From assembly GCF_963576675.1 (NCBI RefSeq), contig NC_088918.1, positions 33,327,501-33,391,500 of the forward strand: a DNA stretch of 64,000 nucleotides, read 5' to 3'. Shown here piece after piece: positions 23,980 through 34,875 of the stretch; within the stretch, counting starts at the first letter, position 1, and the number at the start of each line of letters is the position of its first letter. The DNA is from Euphorbia lathyris (taxonomy: Eukaryota > Streptophyta > Magnoliopsida > Malpighiales > Euphorbiaceae). The position numbers and the translations under genes were made by a program. The notes beneath the pieces are model-generated. The model saw only the letters and a program-made list of their open reading frames with translations. It was not told the DNA's origin and made no database searches.

Positions 23980-24059
23980 AAATATATATTTATAATTACA
24001 TTTTTATTATCCATGATAAATAATTTAATTTAAAAAAAGTTAGTTATATGATGAATATA

Positions 24060-24571
24060 ATTTAATTAAGCTAATAAATTTCTTTGACAACAACAGCTGT
24101 TGTTGCCATAAATAGTTATATTAACAGCAACAATATAAATATGTTGTTGTACATTGTTTCATTTACAGCAACAACAAAGGTTGGTTGCTCTAGATTGACT
24201 AATTTACCGCAACAACAAATATTTGTAAATGAAATGACTTTAGTTACCTAACAACACTTATTTGTTGCTGTAAATGATACAGTTTACTGCCACAACTTAT
24301 ATATGTTGTTGTAAATTATACCATTTACATCAACAACATATATCCGTTGCTATAAATGTTATCATTTATACCAACGAACGCTTGTTACCAAATTAAAACT
24401 TTTCATGTCACCAATTCTGCCCATAATTTTTTTTAGAGGGAGGATGACAAAAAATTAATGGTAACAGGTTTTGGTAATGACGATATGAATCCCGTTGTAA
24501 AAGTTCAATTTGCGCAATGTTTTATATCATTGCAAAAAGTTGTTGTCAAAAAATGATTTTCTTATAGTCGA
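24060..24571. mobile_element. Probable CACTA-type non-autonomous element
   Basis: The right end reads outward as GATTTTCTTATAGTC, one base from the CACTATAAGAAAA-type terminus of plant CACTA elements. Inside, TTTGACAACAAC near the left end mirrors TTGTTGTCAAA near the right end. Between them are many short direct and inverted copies of a GTTGTTGTAAAT-like motif, as expected of subterminal transposase-binding repeats. The left terminus is decayed and I cannot see a 3-bp target duplication. Confidence 0.4.
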
Positions 24572-24862
24572 AGTTGGGTTGGCTCTGAATTTTGATTTGC
24601 AAGATCAGCAAGAGTAATGCCCAGAAACTTATATGAAAGCTCATCCACTATTCCAACTACCATTCCATATTAATGCCCAAGGCTTAGAGCCTATAAGTTC
24701 CTCACGGTTTGGCTTGAACATGTCGAAAAGTTGAACAAAATAGCCAGTAAATAACAAAAATGAGTAATAATCACCAGTAGAGATAGAACAATATTTTTAG
24801 CCGGAGAGTTAAGTCTAGCATGAATAAGTCAACAACTGAAATAGAGAGATTGCAAGGATTAC
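24572..24862. other. Unassigned sequence
   Basis: About 290 bp less AT-rich than its surroundings, with the texture of old genic or intron sequence. No frame longer than a few tens of codons is convincing. Confidence 0.3.
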
Positions 24863-24964
24863 CATTTGCGAAATTGGCATCCACATGAAAAGAAGAGTTG
24901 TTGTCCATCCCAATATTCCTCCAACAAATTTAATACATTTCTTTGGAAGCTCTCTAATCCATGC
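24863..24964 (-). pseudogene. Isolated exon resembling MEX1 (maltose exporter)
   Basis: On the minus strand, 102 bp (34 codons) lie between an AG acceptor (TTATAG, 24966-24965) and a GT donor (24862-24861). The peptide includes FVGGILGWTTTLLFMWMPIS, ending in Gln-Met at the splice junction. From memory of the family, this resembles the segment before a Trp-Thr-Asn continuation in the chloroplast-envelope maltose transporter MEX1. It would be part of a hydrophobic membrane span. I do not find the neighbouring exons on either side. It is therefore a gene fragment, possibly carried in by a transposon, rather than a working gene. The family assignment is moderate. Confidence 0.45.
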
Positions 24965-24966
24965 CT

Positions 24967-26974
24967 ATAAATCTCAACAAATGTAAGTCTAAAAAGGTAC
25001 TGGATCTATGTTAGTACACAAATGATACTACCCCAATCATGATAGTATTTGGTACAAATGGGATAAATGTAGATCACATTACCTGTAATACTTCAGAAGT
25101 TGTTAATGAAACTATTCAAATGATATTTTGATTCCTTATATTGCCAAGATAAACATATACAAAAACTGATACATAAACAAGAAAAAGTAAAGAAGCATAT
25201 TGCCCAGAACAGGGCTAATGGTAAAAATTACCCCCAATACATTTGGGCAGGCTCAGACTCAGGTTCAATTATACCATTAACATTTTCGAGGATGAATTGA
25301 CCTTTATTGTTCCACCCTTGCTTAAGTTTGCCTTTATTTCAAGTGAATACCGACAAATATTATCAAATGTTAACACACAATTCCCAATATTTCAAGGTAG
25401 ATTTTGGTTCAACTTTGCCATTTTATTTCGAAACAAGCTCAAAGTCTCTACTGGTAAAGCTTTTGGCATAGAGATTGAGTTCCAAAATAAAGATTGAAGA
25501 CAAAATAAAATATTAGAGAAAAGAAAATGTGAAATAAAAGCAAACCATCTACAGATTTTTATAATGCTTCTAAATTCCTAATTTGGCCTTCAAAAAGATG
25601 TTCCCTAAAGTCTCATATACAATTTAGTGGGATCACCAAATACTCCTACCATTTCCAAATTTCCTACTCCATATTATGGGCTCCCTAAGAAAAAATGGCT
25701 TGGATCCATCAAAATGACAAAATTATGCTCCTAATCTTAACACTTCCCATCTGCACCCAAAATGTCCTCACGAAGCAATAGTAATAATTTAAAATGCAGA
25801 GGAAGGTCATTGATACCCATAACTTTAAATTGCAACTAATGAAGTAGCAAGCATCCTCTAGAGGGGTTCACTAACTAAAAACCTAGAAATATAATCATTA
25901 ATCATACTTTAGGTTAGACATTTAAGAAACTCCATGAACTTGATCAACATTGCAATAAATAGCAGAATATTATCAAGGATGGTCATGGAAAATATGGGGG
26001 TTATGCTATGGAATATATAATCCAAAGAGCAGTCATGCTTGCACACAAATATCTTGAAAAATGTGGTAATGTACAAAACATATATTGATCAAGGACCTAT
26101 CTTATTCTAGTATCTCTTATTTCAGCATTAAGTATCATATAAACAATAGGTTGATCTACCATAACAATAAATAATTATGTGTGTGTGTGTGTGGGGGGGG
26201 GGGTGATGCTATGGAATACATAACCCAAAGAGCAGTCCTTGTGCTTTTTCTTTCAAACCTTATTTATGTTATTGGCATCTTGCATTGATCAAGTCTAAGG
26301 CTTCAAATGTTGATCTACCATATCAATAAATAATTACAAGTCATAAATTTGAGGAATGTTCAATTCAAGTCAAAGTGCAACAAAATAATTCTATTGATAT
26401 GGCTAAACTAACAATTGACCCTCTAGTGTCTATGTTTTTTTTTCAAAACTGGGGAAGGAAAGCCATATTACCTGAGAGATACTTTATATCAGCATGCAAT
26501 TACACCACCTGGTATTAAGAGACTCCAACTTTGATCAACAAATCAGGATAATGACTGTAAAATCACAAGGTATCAATTGAATTGATCAATAAGCAATTTC
26601 CTTTCGGAAATGGAAAATAACAAATTGTTATTTTATCCATTTGGATTGTAGTTCTCTAATTCCTAAAACTACTATAAATAAAAATACCATAAAATGAATA
26701 TAAAACTATGTTATGTGGGCCACCAATTGCTCTACAAACTTCATTCTTCGAAAATTAAAAAGGCATATTTTGCCCGAATCACTCGCCTTAAGGGCATTAA
26801 CAAGGTCAGTACGATCTGCAGTAAAGCTATAACCAACGGAAACACAGCGAGTTTAATTTTAAACTTGCAATGCAATTTCAATCTCAAAACCTTTTGACAT
26901 ACAATTACACATAAAGAGCTTGAAAAATATAGTACTACACTCAAAATTTGACCAATACACAAAAAAAGATAATA
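24967..26974. other. Long stretch without recognisable genes
   Basis: About 2 kb of AT-rich sequence resembling intron or decayed intergenic DNA. Small open frames (for example 25243-25497 plus and 26694-26897 plus) have no motif I recognise and no coding texture. It contains the local duplication and the TG/G tract listed separately. Confidence 0.45.
26001..26335 (+). repeat. Local direct duplication with TG/poly-G tract
   Basis: The stretch TATGCTATGGAATATATAAT...CCAAAGAGCAGTC (about 26001-26034) recurs with few changes at about 26204-26237. A second shared stretch, GTTGATCTACCATAACAATAAATAATTA (about 26150-26177), recurs at about 26302-26329. Between the copies is (TG)n followed by about 12 G (26178-26203). 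The order suggests a tandem duplication of roughly 150-200 bp with later indels. Confidence 0.6.
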
Positions 26975-27823
26975 CCACTACGAACAAAAAATTATATATA
27001 AGTAGGTTGTAAAAATCGTGATTTTTGTTCAACTTCAATGATAAGAACCAATGAATAAAATAAGAAATTATAGAAATTAAAAACTCGTTATATATTAACC
27101 TCTAAAATTAATGGCTTATTTATTGTTGTGCTAACAAAGGACGACTCAATATAATCAACAAAACCTAATTATAAAAGTAATGATGTTATAATACAATTAT
27201 AAAAACTTAAATGTATAAACTTCTTTAGGAAGGGTGTAGAGAAGGTTACCGACATCGGCGACAGAAAGGGAGGATTCGAGTTTAGACACTTTGAAGGTAT
27301 CCTCGTTATCGTTACTCAATCTATATGGAGTTGGAGAAAGTTTTTAGCAAATGAGAAAATGGAACAACCCTAGATGAGAGATCCTAGAAAAAGGCGTTCA
27401 AGTGAGGTGGAGAGCAATGTTTAGGTTGAAGGGTTTAGGCCGAAAGCCTAAAAGAAGTGAACTCATTAGGTTTAAGGTAAGGACCTTAATTAAAAAGCTT
27501 CTACAATTAATGGTCTATAGAGTCGGTTTTATATGAACCGACCCTAATAGAAGTCATTAGGGTCGGTTGTTATAAGCAACCGACCCTAATGATAACATAT
27601 TAGCGACGTCTGTTTTAAAAAACTGACGTTAAAGACTTTCAATTTAGTGCACGTCTAAAAATATGGTCTTTAACGCCAGTTTATTTAAACAACCGTGGCT
27701 AATAAGACATCTTTAGGGTCGGTTCTTTCTAACGACTGACTCTAAAGACCTTTAACATCGGTTTATTCAAACAACTGTGGCTAATAAGGTGTCACTATAG
27801 CTTATTTTTGTACTAGTGTTAAT
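26975..27823. mobile_element. CACTA-type end(s), possible 849-bp element
   Basis: The right boundary is clear: reading inward from 27823 on the minus strand gives CACTAGTACAAAAATAAGC. Before it (27530-27800) are several direct and inverted copies of a GGGTCGGTT...CCGACCCTAA motif, the subterminal repeats of En/Spm elements. A weaker match, CACTACGAACAAAAAAT, stands at 26975 and could be the left end, but the 3-bp flanks (TAC and TTA) do not match. Within it, 27230-27310 on the minus strand reads as a short exon-like frame that I cannot identify. The right end is well supported; the left end is a guess. Confidence 0.5.
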
Positions 27824-28984
27824 TATATATTTGACTCCGTGAGTGATATTGATGTATATGCAATAATTGATTATGTTAACGATCTTGAGAAGGATTGACG
27901 TTTGGTATGTTTTGGATAATAATTGTAAGTATGATTGAGTAATATGATAATTGGCATGTGTATTGTTGGTTGAAACTTTTTATTCTAAGGTTGTTGATTG
28001 TTGTTGAAGCAAATGTTATATATGCATGCTATAAAGATAATAATAAAAAGACTTGATTCAGATAGGTTATACCCAGTGGCTAGTTTGCGATTAAAGTGTT
28101 GTATGTGAAAAGTTGTACGAGAAGTGTTGTATATGAAGAGTTGTATATAAAATTGAGATGAGTATCTCGGGACACAAGGGATACTTTGTACTGTTTATTA
28201 TGATATGTGATATATATTTAGCACCTTGGAGTGGGGGCAGTATCTGAATACCTTAGAGCGGCGGTGGGGGGGATGGGTCCTATTTTTTTTATTTTTACAT
28301 TGCGATTGTGAAGAGTTAGAAATAGTTAATCATTGAGTATAATTTTTCCTTGGCAAGTAGGGCCGATTAACTAAATGAGATATGAACTTGCATAAGTATT
28401 GGACTAGTTACTATTTAATATGATTATTGTGTGATATTCTATTGTTGATTATATATATTCTATATGTTTATATAAATTATTGATTGTTGTGTATATGCTA
28501 TGTGTGGTAGATATATGCCAGCTATCACTTTATTGAGTAGGCAGCTCATCCTTTGACACATATTTTTCTGGAGATAAAGTTTAGTTGTCTCATACCCTTT
28601 CTTTCCATTTTTCAGTTGCTTTTTTATTGTGTTAGGTGGGCTAGTGATGTTGCGATTTCCTTTAGATTTAAATTTTGGGTTTGGACTATACTTTATGTTT
28701 ATCTAGATTTAGAATTTTTATTTGTAACCTTTGACCTTGAAATTTAATGTTGAATGATGAGTTTTTATGAGTAATTAAAGAGACGCATTAATGTAGCTTT
28801 ATAAGTAATAAATAAGATGTTTTAATGCACTTTTATGAATAATAAATGTTATGGAAGACCAGATTTTACATTATTTAATATGGTTTTATAGGCAATAAAT
28901 GCTATTACATATCAAATGTTACATTAGTGGACATTTTAATATGGTTTTATGAGTAATAAATGTTATTGAAAATCGGGTGTTACA
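27824..28984 (+). repeat. Decayed gypsy-type LTR
   Basis: The right edge reads GGGTGTTACA (28975-28984), a usual gypsy LTR end. A motif near 28530-28550 (TATTGAGTAGGCAGCTCA) is shared with the solo LTR in S1 at about 4718-4736, at a similar distance before the end. Repeated TTTTATGAGTAATAAATG-like phrases occur at 28750-28970. The left edge is not visible. Confidence 0.4.
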
Positions 28985-29849
28985 TCTTATGTGCATTGTA
29001 TCTATTTTATGCATTTGAGACTCTTTGTCTTTTATCATCACAATTACTAGTTTAACATTTGATTGATTTGATAATTCTGTTGATACGTACATGTTATAGG
29101 TGTACCTCACCTGACTTATTAATGATGCTTATTTAATGCATTGTTAAAGCCCACACGTTATCATTTATCCCTATATATAAGAAATATTTATCAAGATATA
29201 AAGTTTCAATTCTCAGTCCTATTCGATTTGCTACTTGCATAAGATCCTCTATTTACATGGGCGATTGTCAATCATTTTATACTACTTTCCATTTGGATGT
29301 TAGGTTATATGTAAATTGCATATTTCCTCAAAAGATTTTTATTTCAATACACAAAAATGATTTTTAATGTTTTATAGATGTCATACTCATGAAAAGAATT
29401 TATTTTCCTTAGAATATTTAAAAAATAATTAAAAAATGGATGCACTATGTTTTCTCTATATAGTTGCATTGTTGCATTGCTTTATGTCTTTTACTTGTGG
29501 TCTATTTTTTCAGAGACCTTATCCAAGTTGAACTAGAGGTCTGATCAGATAATGCTTCTATTGGCGACTCTGATTAGATAATGCTTCTATTTTTTAGAGA
29601 TTAGATAATGCTCTATTGGTGACTCTGATCATGCCATTTTTTATGGTTATACAACTGAAGAGAAACAAAGCTTATGTGTAAACTTTCACATAAGCTTTTG
29701 AAGTTTAAAGTGAATTAAGTTTTGTTATCGATAATGATTCTGTGATGAATTTTGAACCTCTTTGTTACACCTCCTTTGATGAACTCAATCACTTTTCAAA
29801 GAGTGATATGGTTAATGCTTTGACGTTAACCCATTTTTTGAAGTGGTTA
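28985..29849. other. Unassigned decayed repeat sequence
   Basis: About 860 bp with short internal repeats (GATTAGATAATGCTTCTATT-like units at about 29550-29620) and no frame I recognise. It is probably ancient transposon sequence. Confidence 0.4.
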
Positions 29850-30080
29850 TGTGTTATTATTAGGAAGTTTCTTTAGCTTATTGCTTGGGGAAAAGGGCCA
29901 ACTATGTCTATTCCCAAAATGTCAAAAGGTCATGATTTTGATATAGGCATCCAATTAGTTGAAGAGAGCTTAAAAACATTTGCATACATCTTACACTTGT
30001 GGCATTTTTCCATAATTCCTTAGTATCTTTTTTTATTGCAGGACAATAATAATCATGCAATTTTTCTTTCCTTACTATGA
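29850..30080 (-). pseudogene. Gypsy integrase fragment, decayed
   Basis: The minus strand parallels the integrase N-terminal zinc region and the start of the core in T1 (53620-53790). The shared phrases are the GGACCAACTAT.TCTATTCC-like stretch near 29893-29915 and the segment encoding the paired Cys residues before the core. Several stops and indels break it. It is likely the remains of an older Tat-type element than the one at 43850-47179, or a displaced piece of it. Confidence 0.45.
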
Positions 30081-30228
30081 TGTTGCTCTAGTGACTAAGG
30101 GTGTTCTTTCCTTGAAAGTGAATGGGGCTCTATAGAATGAGTCAACTCGTGTTATGATGAGGTTAGAACCAACAAAGGGTGGTGTTTTTCGTGAAGGTGC
30201 TACTCAGATTGAATCTGTTGGTATGGTT

Positions 30229-30410
30229 AATCTCTATGAAGACACTACATTTATTAGATCTACATGTGTGGTTAGTCCTTAAGAAGATGCTACATGCAAT
30301 AAATATGTTGGTGTGAGCGGTCCTTATGAAGACACTGTCTGTATTGGATCTGCAGGTCTAAGTGGTCATTATAAAGACGTTATACATATTGGATCCACTA
30401 GTGTGGTTAG
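30229..30410 (+). repeat. 45-bp tandem repeat, four coding-like copies
   Basis: Units spaced exactly 45 bp apart (anchor TATGAAGAC or a variant at about 30235, 30280, 30325 and 30370) read in one frame as a 15-residue repeat of the form PYEDTVCIGSAGLSG. One copy has a stop. The exact period with codon-length units suggests a repeat within a former protein, perhaps part of the old antisense ORF region. Confidence 0.6.
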
Positions 30411-31706
30411 AGGAAGCAGGGTCCATTTTTGGACTTAATATACATTCCTCCAGTCGTGAAGCGGTTTTACTACCATCTAAGCCTATTCTTCCCAACCTAG
30501 TGTGGGTCACTTCTAAGGTCGAGATCCCTGTTTATACGCTTCCCGTGGAGGTTAGGGTATGTATCCCCAAATTATACATAGCCATTAAGGATCCAAGTGT
30601 GGAAGAACCGAATAGGGATGGTAGGGCAACCACCAAAGAAGCCATATGGCCACACTATTCGATTCAGATTCCTCTTGGGAGAATGTTACTGAATGTACTT
30701 TTTAGGGGACCATGTCCGACCCTCAAGTTCCTTTGAGGGAGGATGCATGAATTGTTCCCCAGGGGGCTCATCCGAGGAATGTGCATGAGGTTCAAACTCC
30801 TTTGGGGTAGGATATAAGAGCTATTTGAGAGGGTCATTTCCTACTGAGATTGAGGCTCACCTTTCACCTAGGGTCTAGAAGCTTAAGGTTAATCACAAAG
30901 TCAAGAGGAAGGCGCCTACCTCGAAGAATACTCCCTCTAGCCCTTTAAGGAAGAAGGCTCGGTCTTCTAATAGGACCCAAAGGGAGAAAGGCACAAAGTT
31001 GGCTCTGAGGGATGGGCCTTTGACCGAGGAAGAAAAGACTCGATTGGCTTAGTTTGATAATACCCAGGTTAGTGTTTTTGCTTTTTTCTTCTTATATTTC
31101 TTAGGGCTTCTTTTTTACTTGTTGTTTCTTCTTTTTAGCTTCTAGTCCGATGTTTTGGGGAATATCAGGTTACGGTAAGTAACCCGAAGATTTTCCATGA
31201 TTTTGGTCGTCTTGATCGGTTTTGTTTGAGGGCTAAATTTTCCGTCATACGATGGTCAGCAAGATGACTGACATACATATTACCCGCATGACTAAGGTAA
31301 GTTTCCCTTTGATTAGTTTATCTTCGTATGTTGTGCGGTAGTAACCTTTCATTTTTTAATCGGCTTTCACATTGACAGATGAGGTGGGTCAATAGTATAA
31401 CTCTTTGGCTTAGAACTATTTGAGGCTAGTGAGGACAAAATAAGAACTTGCAGCCTCTACTCTCCATATGTAGAGGCTCGTGGCGGCGAAATAAAGTTTT
31501 GAGCCTTCTTCTTGCCCAATGGAGGATTTGGAGAGGGAGTTAAGCCACACACAAATGAGTGCTAAACTGGCTGAATAATTGAACAAGGATGAGGTCGAGC
31601 TAATGAAGTTTCTACTTTGGCTGTTCGGGAGAGTAAATGAAGTTACTCATGTTCGGGAGCAGTAGGATTTAGGTCGTGTTGACCCTCAGCTAACCTAGAG
31701 GGCAAG
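30411..31706 (+). pseudogene. Old Tat-type antisense gene, left part (split by S2)
   Basis: This decayed plus-strand gene lies in the same position and direction as the T1 antisense gene at 49643-52032. Short coding-like stretches alternate with intron-like ones. An example is a strong donor AAGGTAAGTTTCCC near 31294 and an acceptor TTGACAG near 31380, with a T-rich interval. Another is CAGGTTAGTG near 31068, followed by a T-rich run and TTTCTTAG. It runs up to the S2 insertion, and the frame-like sequence resumes at 43184. No domain can be named with certainty in this half. Confidence 0.4.
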
Positions 31707-33059
31707 TGTTGAAACACCTTTCCACAAGATTTTGATTTGACAAAATTAATTAAGTCAAAGTAAATATTCTACAACACACTAAGTTTAAATGCTTTGATTT
31801 AGTGTTACTAATGTGTTTGTTCAATGTTGAGTTTATAATTTATCATAAGACATAAAGATCATAAGGCTCAAGCCCTATATGGAAATCAAGGCCCAAGTCA
31901 AACGAGCCAAAGACCACTCAGCCCGCGTATCTCCAAAACGTCACCGTTGAAGTGATGAAACGTATGCTGAGTAAAGAAGGATCGAGAAGATCCACGTAGA
32001 CAACTTCGGTATGAAGCTGCTGAGCTGTCTCGACAAAACGTGCAGGACAGCTACTGACCATAAGACAGCTTCCAGACAAAGTATTTCCTTATTAGGTAAA
32101 GGTCAGAAGACACAACAAGCTGTCTGGTTGACATTACCCAAAATGGTGGAACATACTGACTCACTGACCGAAGAACAGAAGACGCTGGAATCTGATTGGC
32201 TAACGAGAACTGCTGGCAGACTCAGTGAAAGCGACCTGTAGCCGTTTGTCTCCAACGGTTATTTCGAAATTCGAAATAACCATAAGCTCTCATAGCTCTC
32301 TATAAATAGAGCATTCAGAATCCACATTCTTCAGAGAACTTTGAGCAAGAGCCGCTACGCTGACCAAACGTATACAAAAGTTCTCCATCAAGAAGCAAAG
32401 CAAAATTCTTACACTACATTTTCATATCTGTGTAAAAGTCTAGAGTGGTTGTTTTTCAATCATCTGAGGTGTTCTAGCAATTGTTGTTTAGGACAAAATC
32501 TTTATCATTTCTAGAAGTAGAAAGGAGAGGCTGGGTACTCGGTTTTAAGTACTCAGCGGAGAGATTATGATTGAGTAGAAGTATAGAGGAAGGTACTCTT
32601 GTCATACTCAATTGCTGATATTGTAAAAGGTTTGAGGCTCTACCTTTAAAGAGCTCAGTAGAGGATTTGAAATCTCGGAGGTGTTCCGGGGACAGGACGT
32701 AGGCTTAGAAGAAGCCGAACCTGGATAAATCTGCTGAGTGAAGTATTTCTAAACCTTAACTCCTTATTCATATTGCTTGCTTAAAACAAACTAAAACTGA
32801 CCAAGTAAAAGAGGTCAAGCTGAGTTGTGCGCTACAAACGAGCAGGTTCAGGAATAGACTCTAAGTGCTATTTCCTGACCTAAGCAACGAAGCTGTCCTA
32901 GTCACTAGTTGACTAAGCCAGTGTCTTGCTGAGTGTTAAGTGCCGCTGTTTTATAAACTTTTCTTAAAGAAAAGAAATCTGCCCAAATTACTTTAAAAAG
33001 GTAAAATAGTTCCTAACCCCCCCTTGGAACTATATTTGCAACCTTACAAGGGACCAACA
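31707..33059 (+). repeat. S2 5' LTR
   Basis: 1353 bp, from TGTTGAAACACC to GGGACCAACA. It contains the 25-bp perfect palindrome and TATA box listed next. The small open frame inside it (32011-32241) also occurs in the 3' copy and reflects LTR identity, not a gene. Confidence 0.95.
32257..32308 (+). promoter_or_regulatory. S2 LTR core promoter: palindrome and TATA box
   Basis: A perfect 12-1-12 dyad at 32257-32281 (arms GGTTATTTCGAA and TTCGAAATAACC) stands 20 bp before TATAAATA at 32301-32308. The dyad is kept in S1 and S3 with one or two changes although the surrounding LTR sequence has diverged more. Transcription would start about 30 bp downstream of the TATA box. Confidence 0.65.
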
Positions 33060-33061
33060 AG

Positions 33062-33073
33062 TGGTATCAGAGC
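33062..33073 (+). promoter_or_regulatory. S2 primer binding site, initiator Met tRNA
   Basis: TGGTATCAGAGC, two bases after the 5' LTR, the standard site for initiator methionine tRNA priming. Confidence 0.95.
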
Positions 33074-33121
33074 CTAAAAGCTCATTACTAAAGGTCTAAC
33101 AACCTTGAGTTGATCCATACC

Positions 33122-34870
33122 ATGGGCGAAAACAGCACTCGGTTTCTCCCTGGAAACCAGACAACTCAGATATTACCTGAGGGGCTGTCCATTACCAGGC
33201 CTCCCCTATTCTTCGGGTCAAACTATACCTTTTGGAAGAATAGGATGAAAAACTTCATTCAAGCTACAAACATGAGTGCCTGGCTATCTATAGTCCGAGG
33301 CCCGTTTGTACCTGTGAAAGTTGTTGATGACCAGTCAGTTGTTAAAGCTGAGGTTGAATGGACAGAGGATGATCTTAAGAAGCTTCAAAACCATGCTTCG
33401 GCTATCAATATGCTTCACTGTGCGCTCGATGCTGCAGAATATAACAAAATCTCAGGTTGTGAGTCGGCACAAGAGATCTGGAAAAAGCTGGAAGTCACCT
33501 ACGAGGGAACAAACAAAGTAAAAGAATCCAAGGTGAATCAGCAGATGAGACTGTACGAGCTGTTCGAGATGAACAATGATGAGGGCATTTCAGACATGAA
33601 CGCAAGGTTCACCAACATCATTAATGAGCTCAAGAGACTTGGGAAAATCTTCACTGAGGAAGAACAAGTCAAAAAGATACTCAGGAGTCTTCCAAAAGAC
33701 TGGCAAGCAAAGAAGACAGCAGTTGAGGAAGCTCAGGATTTAACCACCTACAAATATGACGAACTCATCGGTTCATTGCTGACCCATGAGATATCAATGA
33801 AGAACTTTGAGGTGAAGGAAAAATCTGATGACAAGAAGTCACTTGTCATGAAGGCTGACTCCACTGACGGGAGTTCAACTGATGATGAGGAGATGGCTAT
33901 GTTCACAAGAAAGATGAAGAGGCTGTTCAGGAAGAATGACAAATATTCCAAAAAGCCTTACAAAAAGTTTGATAAGTATAAGGCTGACTCAAGCGACAGC
34001 AAATACAGAAAGGACAGCTCAAAGCCCATTACATGCTTTGAGTGCCACCAAGATGGCCATATTAAGTCAAACTGCCCCACGCTGAGGAAAGACAAAAAAA
34101 GTGGGAAGAAGGCAATGGTGGCTACTTGGAGTAACAGTGATGAATCTTCATCAACAGAAACTGAGGCCACCGAGTCAGCGAAGATATGCTTCATGGCTGA
34201 CGAACTTGCTGAGCCATGCATTTCTGAGCATGCTGACCAATCTGATAAGTCAGACAATGAAGAGCAATCCAATGAGGTAATCTCACTCTCTCAACTCAGA
34301 AATGAAATGGGTAATGCCCTGAGTGATCTTTACACACTTGTCAAAAAGTGTAACAAAAAGATTAAAACACTCAGCCGGCGCTGTGATGAGGTGGAAGAGG
34401 TCAAACTGAGTGACCTCAGATACCTTCTTCAAGACAACTCAGTTTTGCATGAAAATATGAAAACCATTCATGAGTCTGTAGTTGAAGTCTAGTCAGTTTC
34501 CAAGAAACTGAGGAAGGATGTCACAACCATTCAGAACCAACTAAAGGTTCCAAACAAAAATAGTTTTCCTCTGAGAACTAAGTATCAAGGTACTCAGTAC
34601 CAAGGTACTCAGCAGAGACGAAATCCCCAGCGAAGAGTCCAGTGTGACTTTTATGGGAAGTTAGGACACACCACTAAGGTGTGCTGGCACGCTCAGCACT
34701 GGGGTGCTGACAAGTCAGTAAAGAGTCCTAAACAGAAAGTCAGTTGTGACTTCTGTGGAAAAAGTGGCCACACTTTTAATGTATGTCGCCACAAAATAAA
34801 ATATGATGCTTTACCTGTTGAACCTAACAAGTCAGGACCCAAAAAGAATTGGGTACCTAAAGGAAACTGA
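33122..34870 (+). pseudogene. gag: S2 gag, one premature stop and one damaged zinc knuckle
   Basis: The start is ATG 33122 (MGENSTRF), which aligns with S1; an upstream in-frame Met at 33110 is not shared. A UBN2-like copia gag domain fills the first 250 residues, then a Lys-rich linker, a knuckle CFECHQDGHIKSNC (about residues 305-318) and a Glu/Ser-rich section. TAG at 34490-34492 cuts the frame. After it the frame continues to TGA 34868-34870, with a second knuckle in which one Cys is Tyr (CDFYGK) and a third that is intact (CDFCGKSGHTFNVC). The truncated product would lack the last two knuckles. Confidence 0.9.
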
Positions 34871-34875
34871 TTACA

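Noticed and set aside
25243..25497. 84-codon plus-strand open frame
   Set aside because: No motif, AT-rich codon use like its surroundings, and no supporting context.
24572..26974. A complete host gene around the MEX1-like exon
   Set aside because: Only one exon could be matched; no flanking exons, start or end were found on the same strand.
28553..28747. Hydrophobic 64-codon open frame
   Set aside because: It lies inside a decayed LTR, and T-rich DNA yields hydrophobic residues by chance.
32011..32241. 76-codon open frame in S2 LTR, repeated at 42130-42360
   Set aside because: It recurs only because the LTRs are copies, has no homologous frame in the S1 or S3 LTR, and lies upstream of the TATA box.
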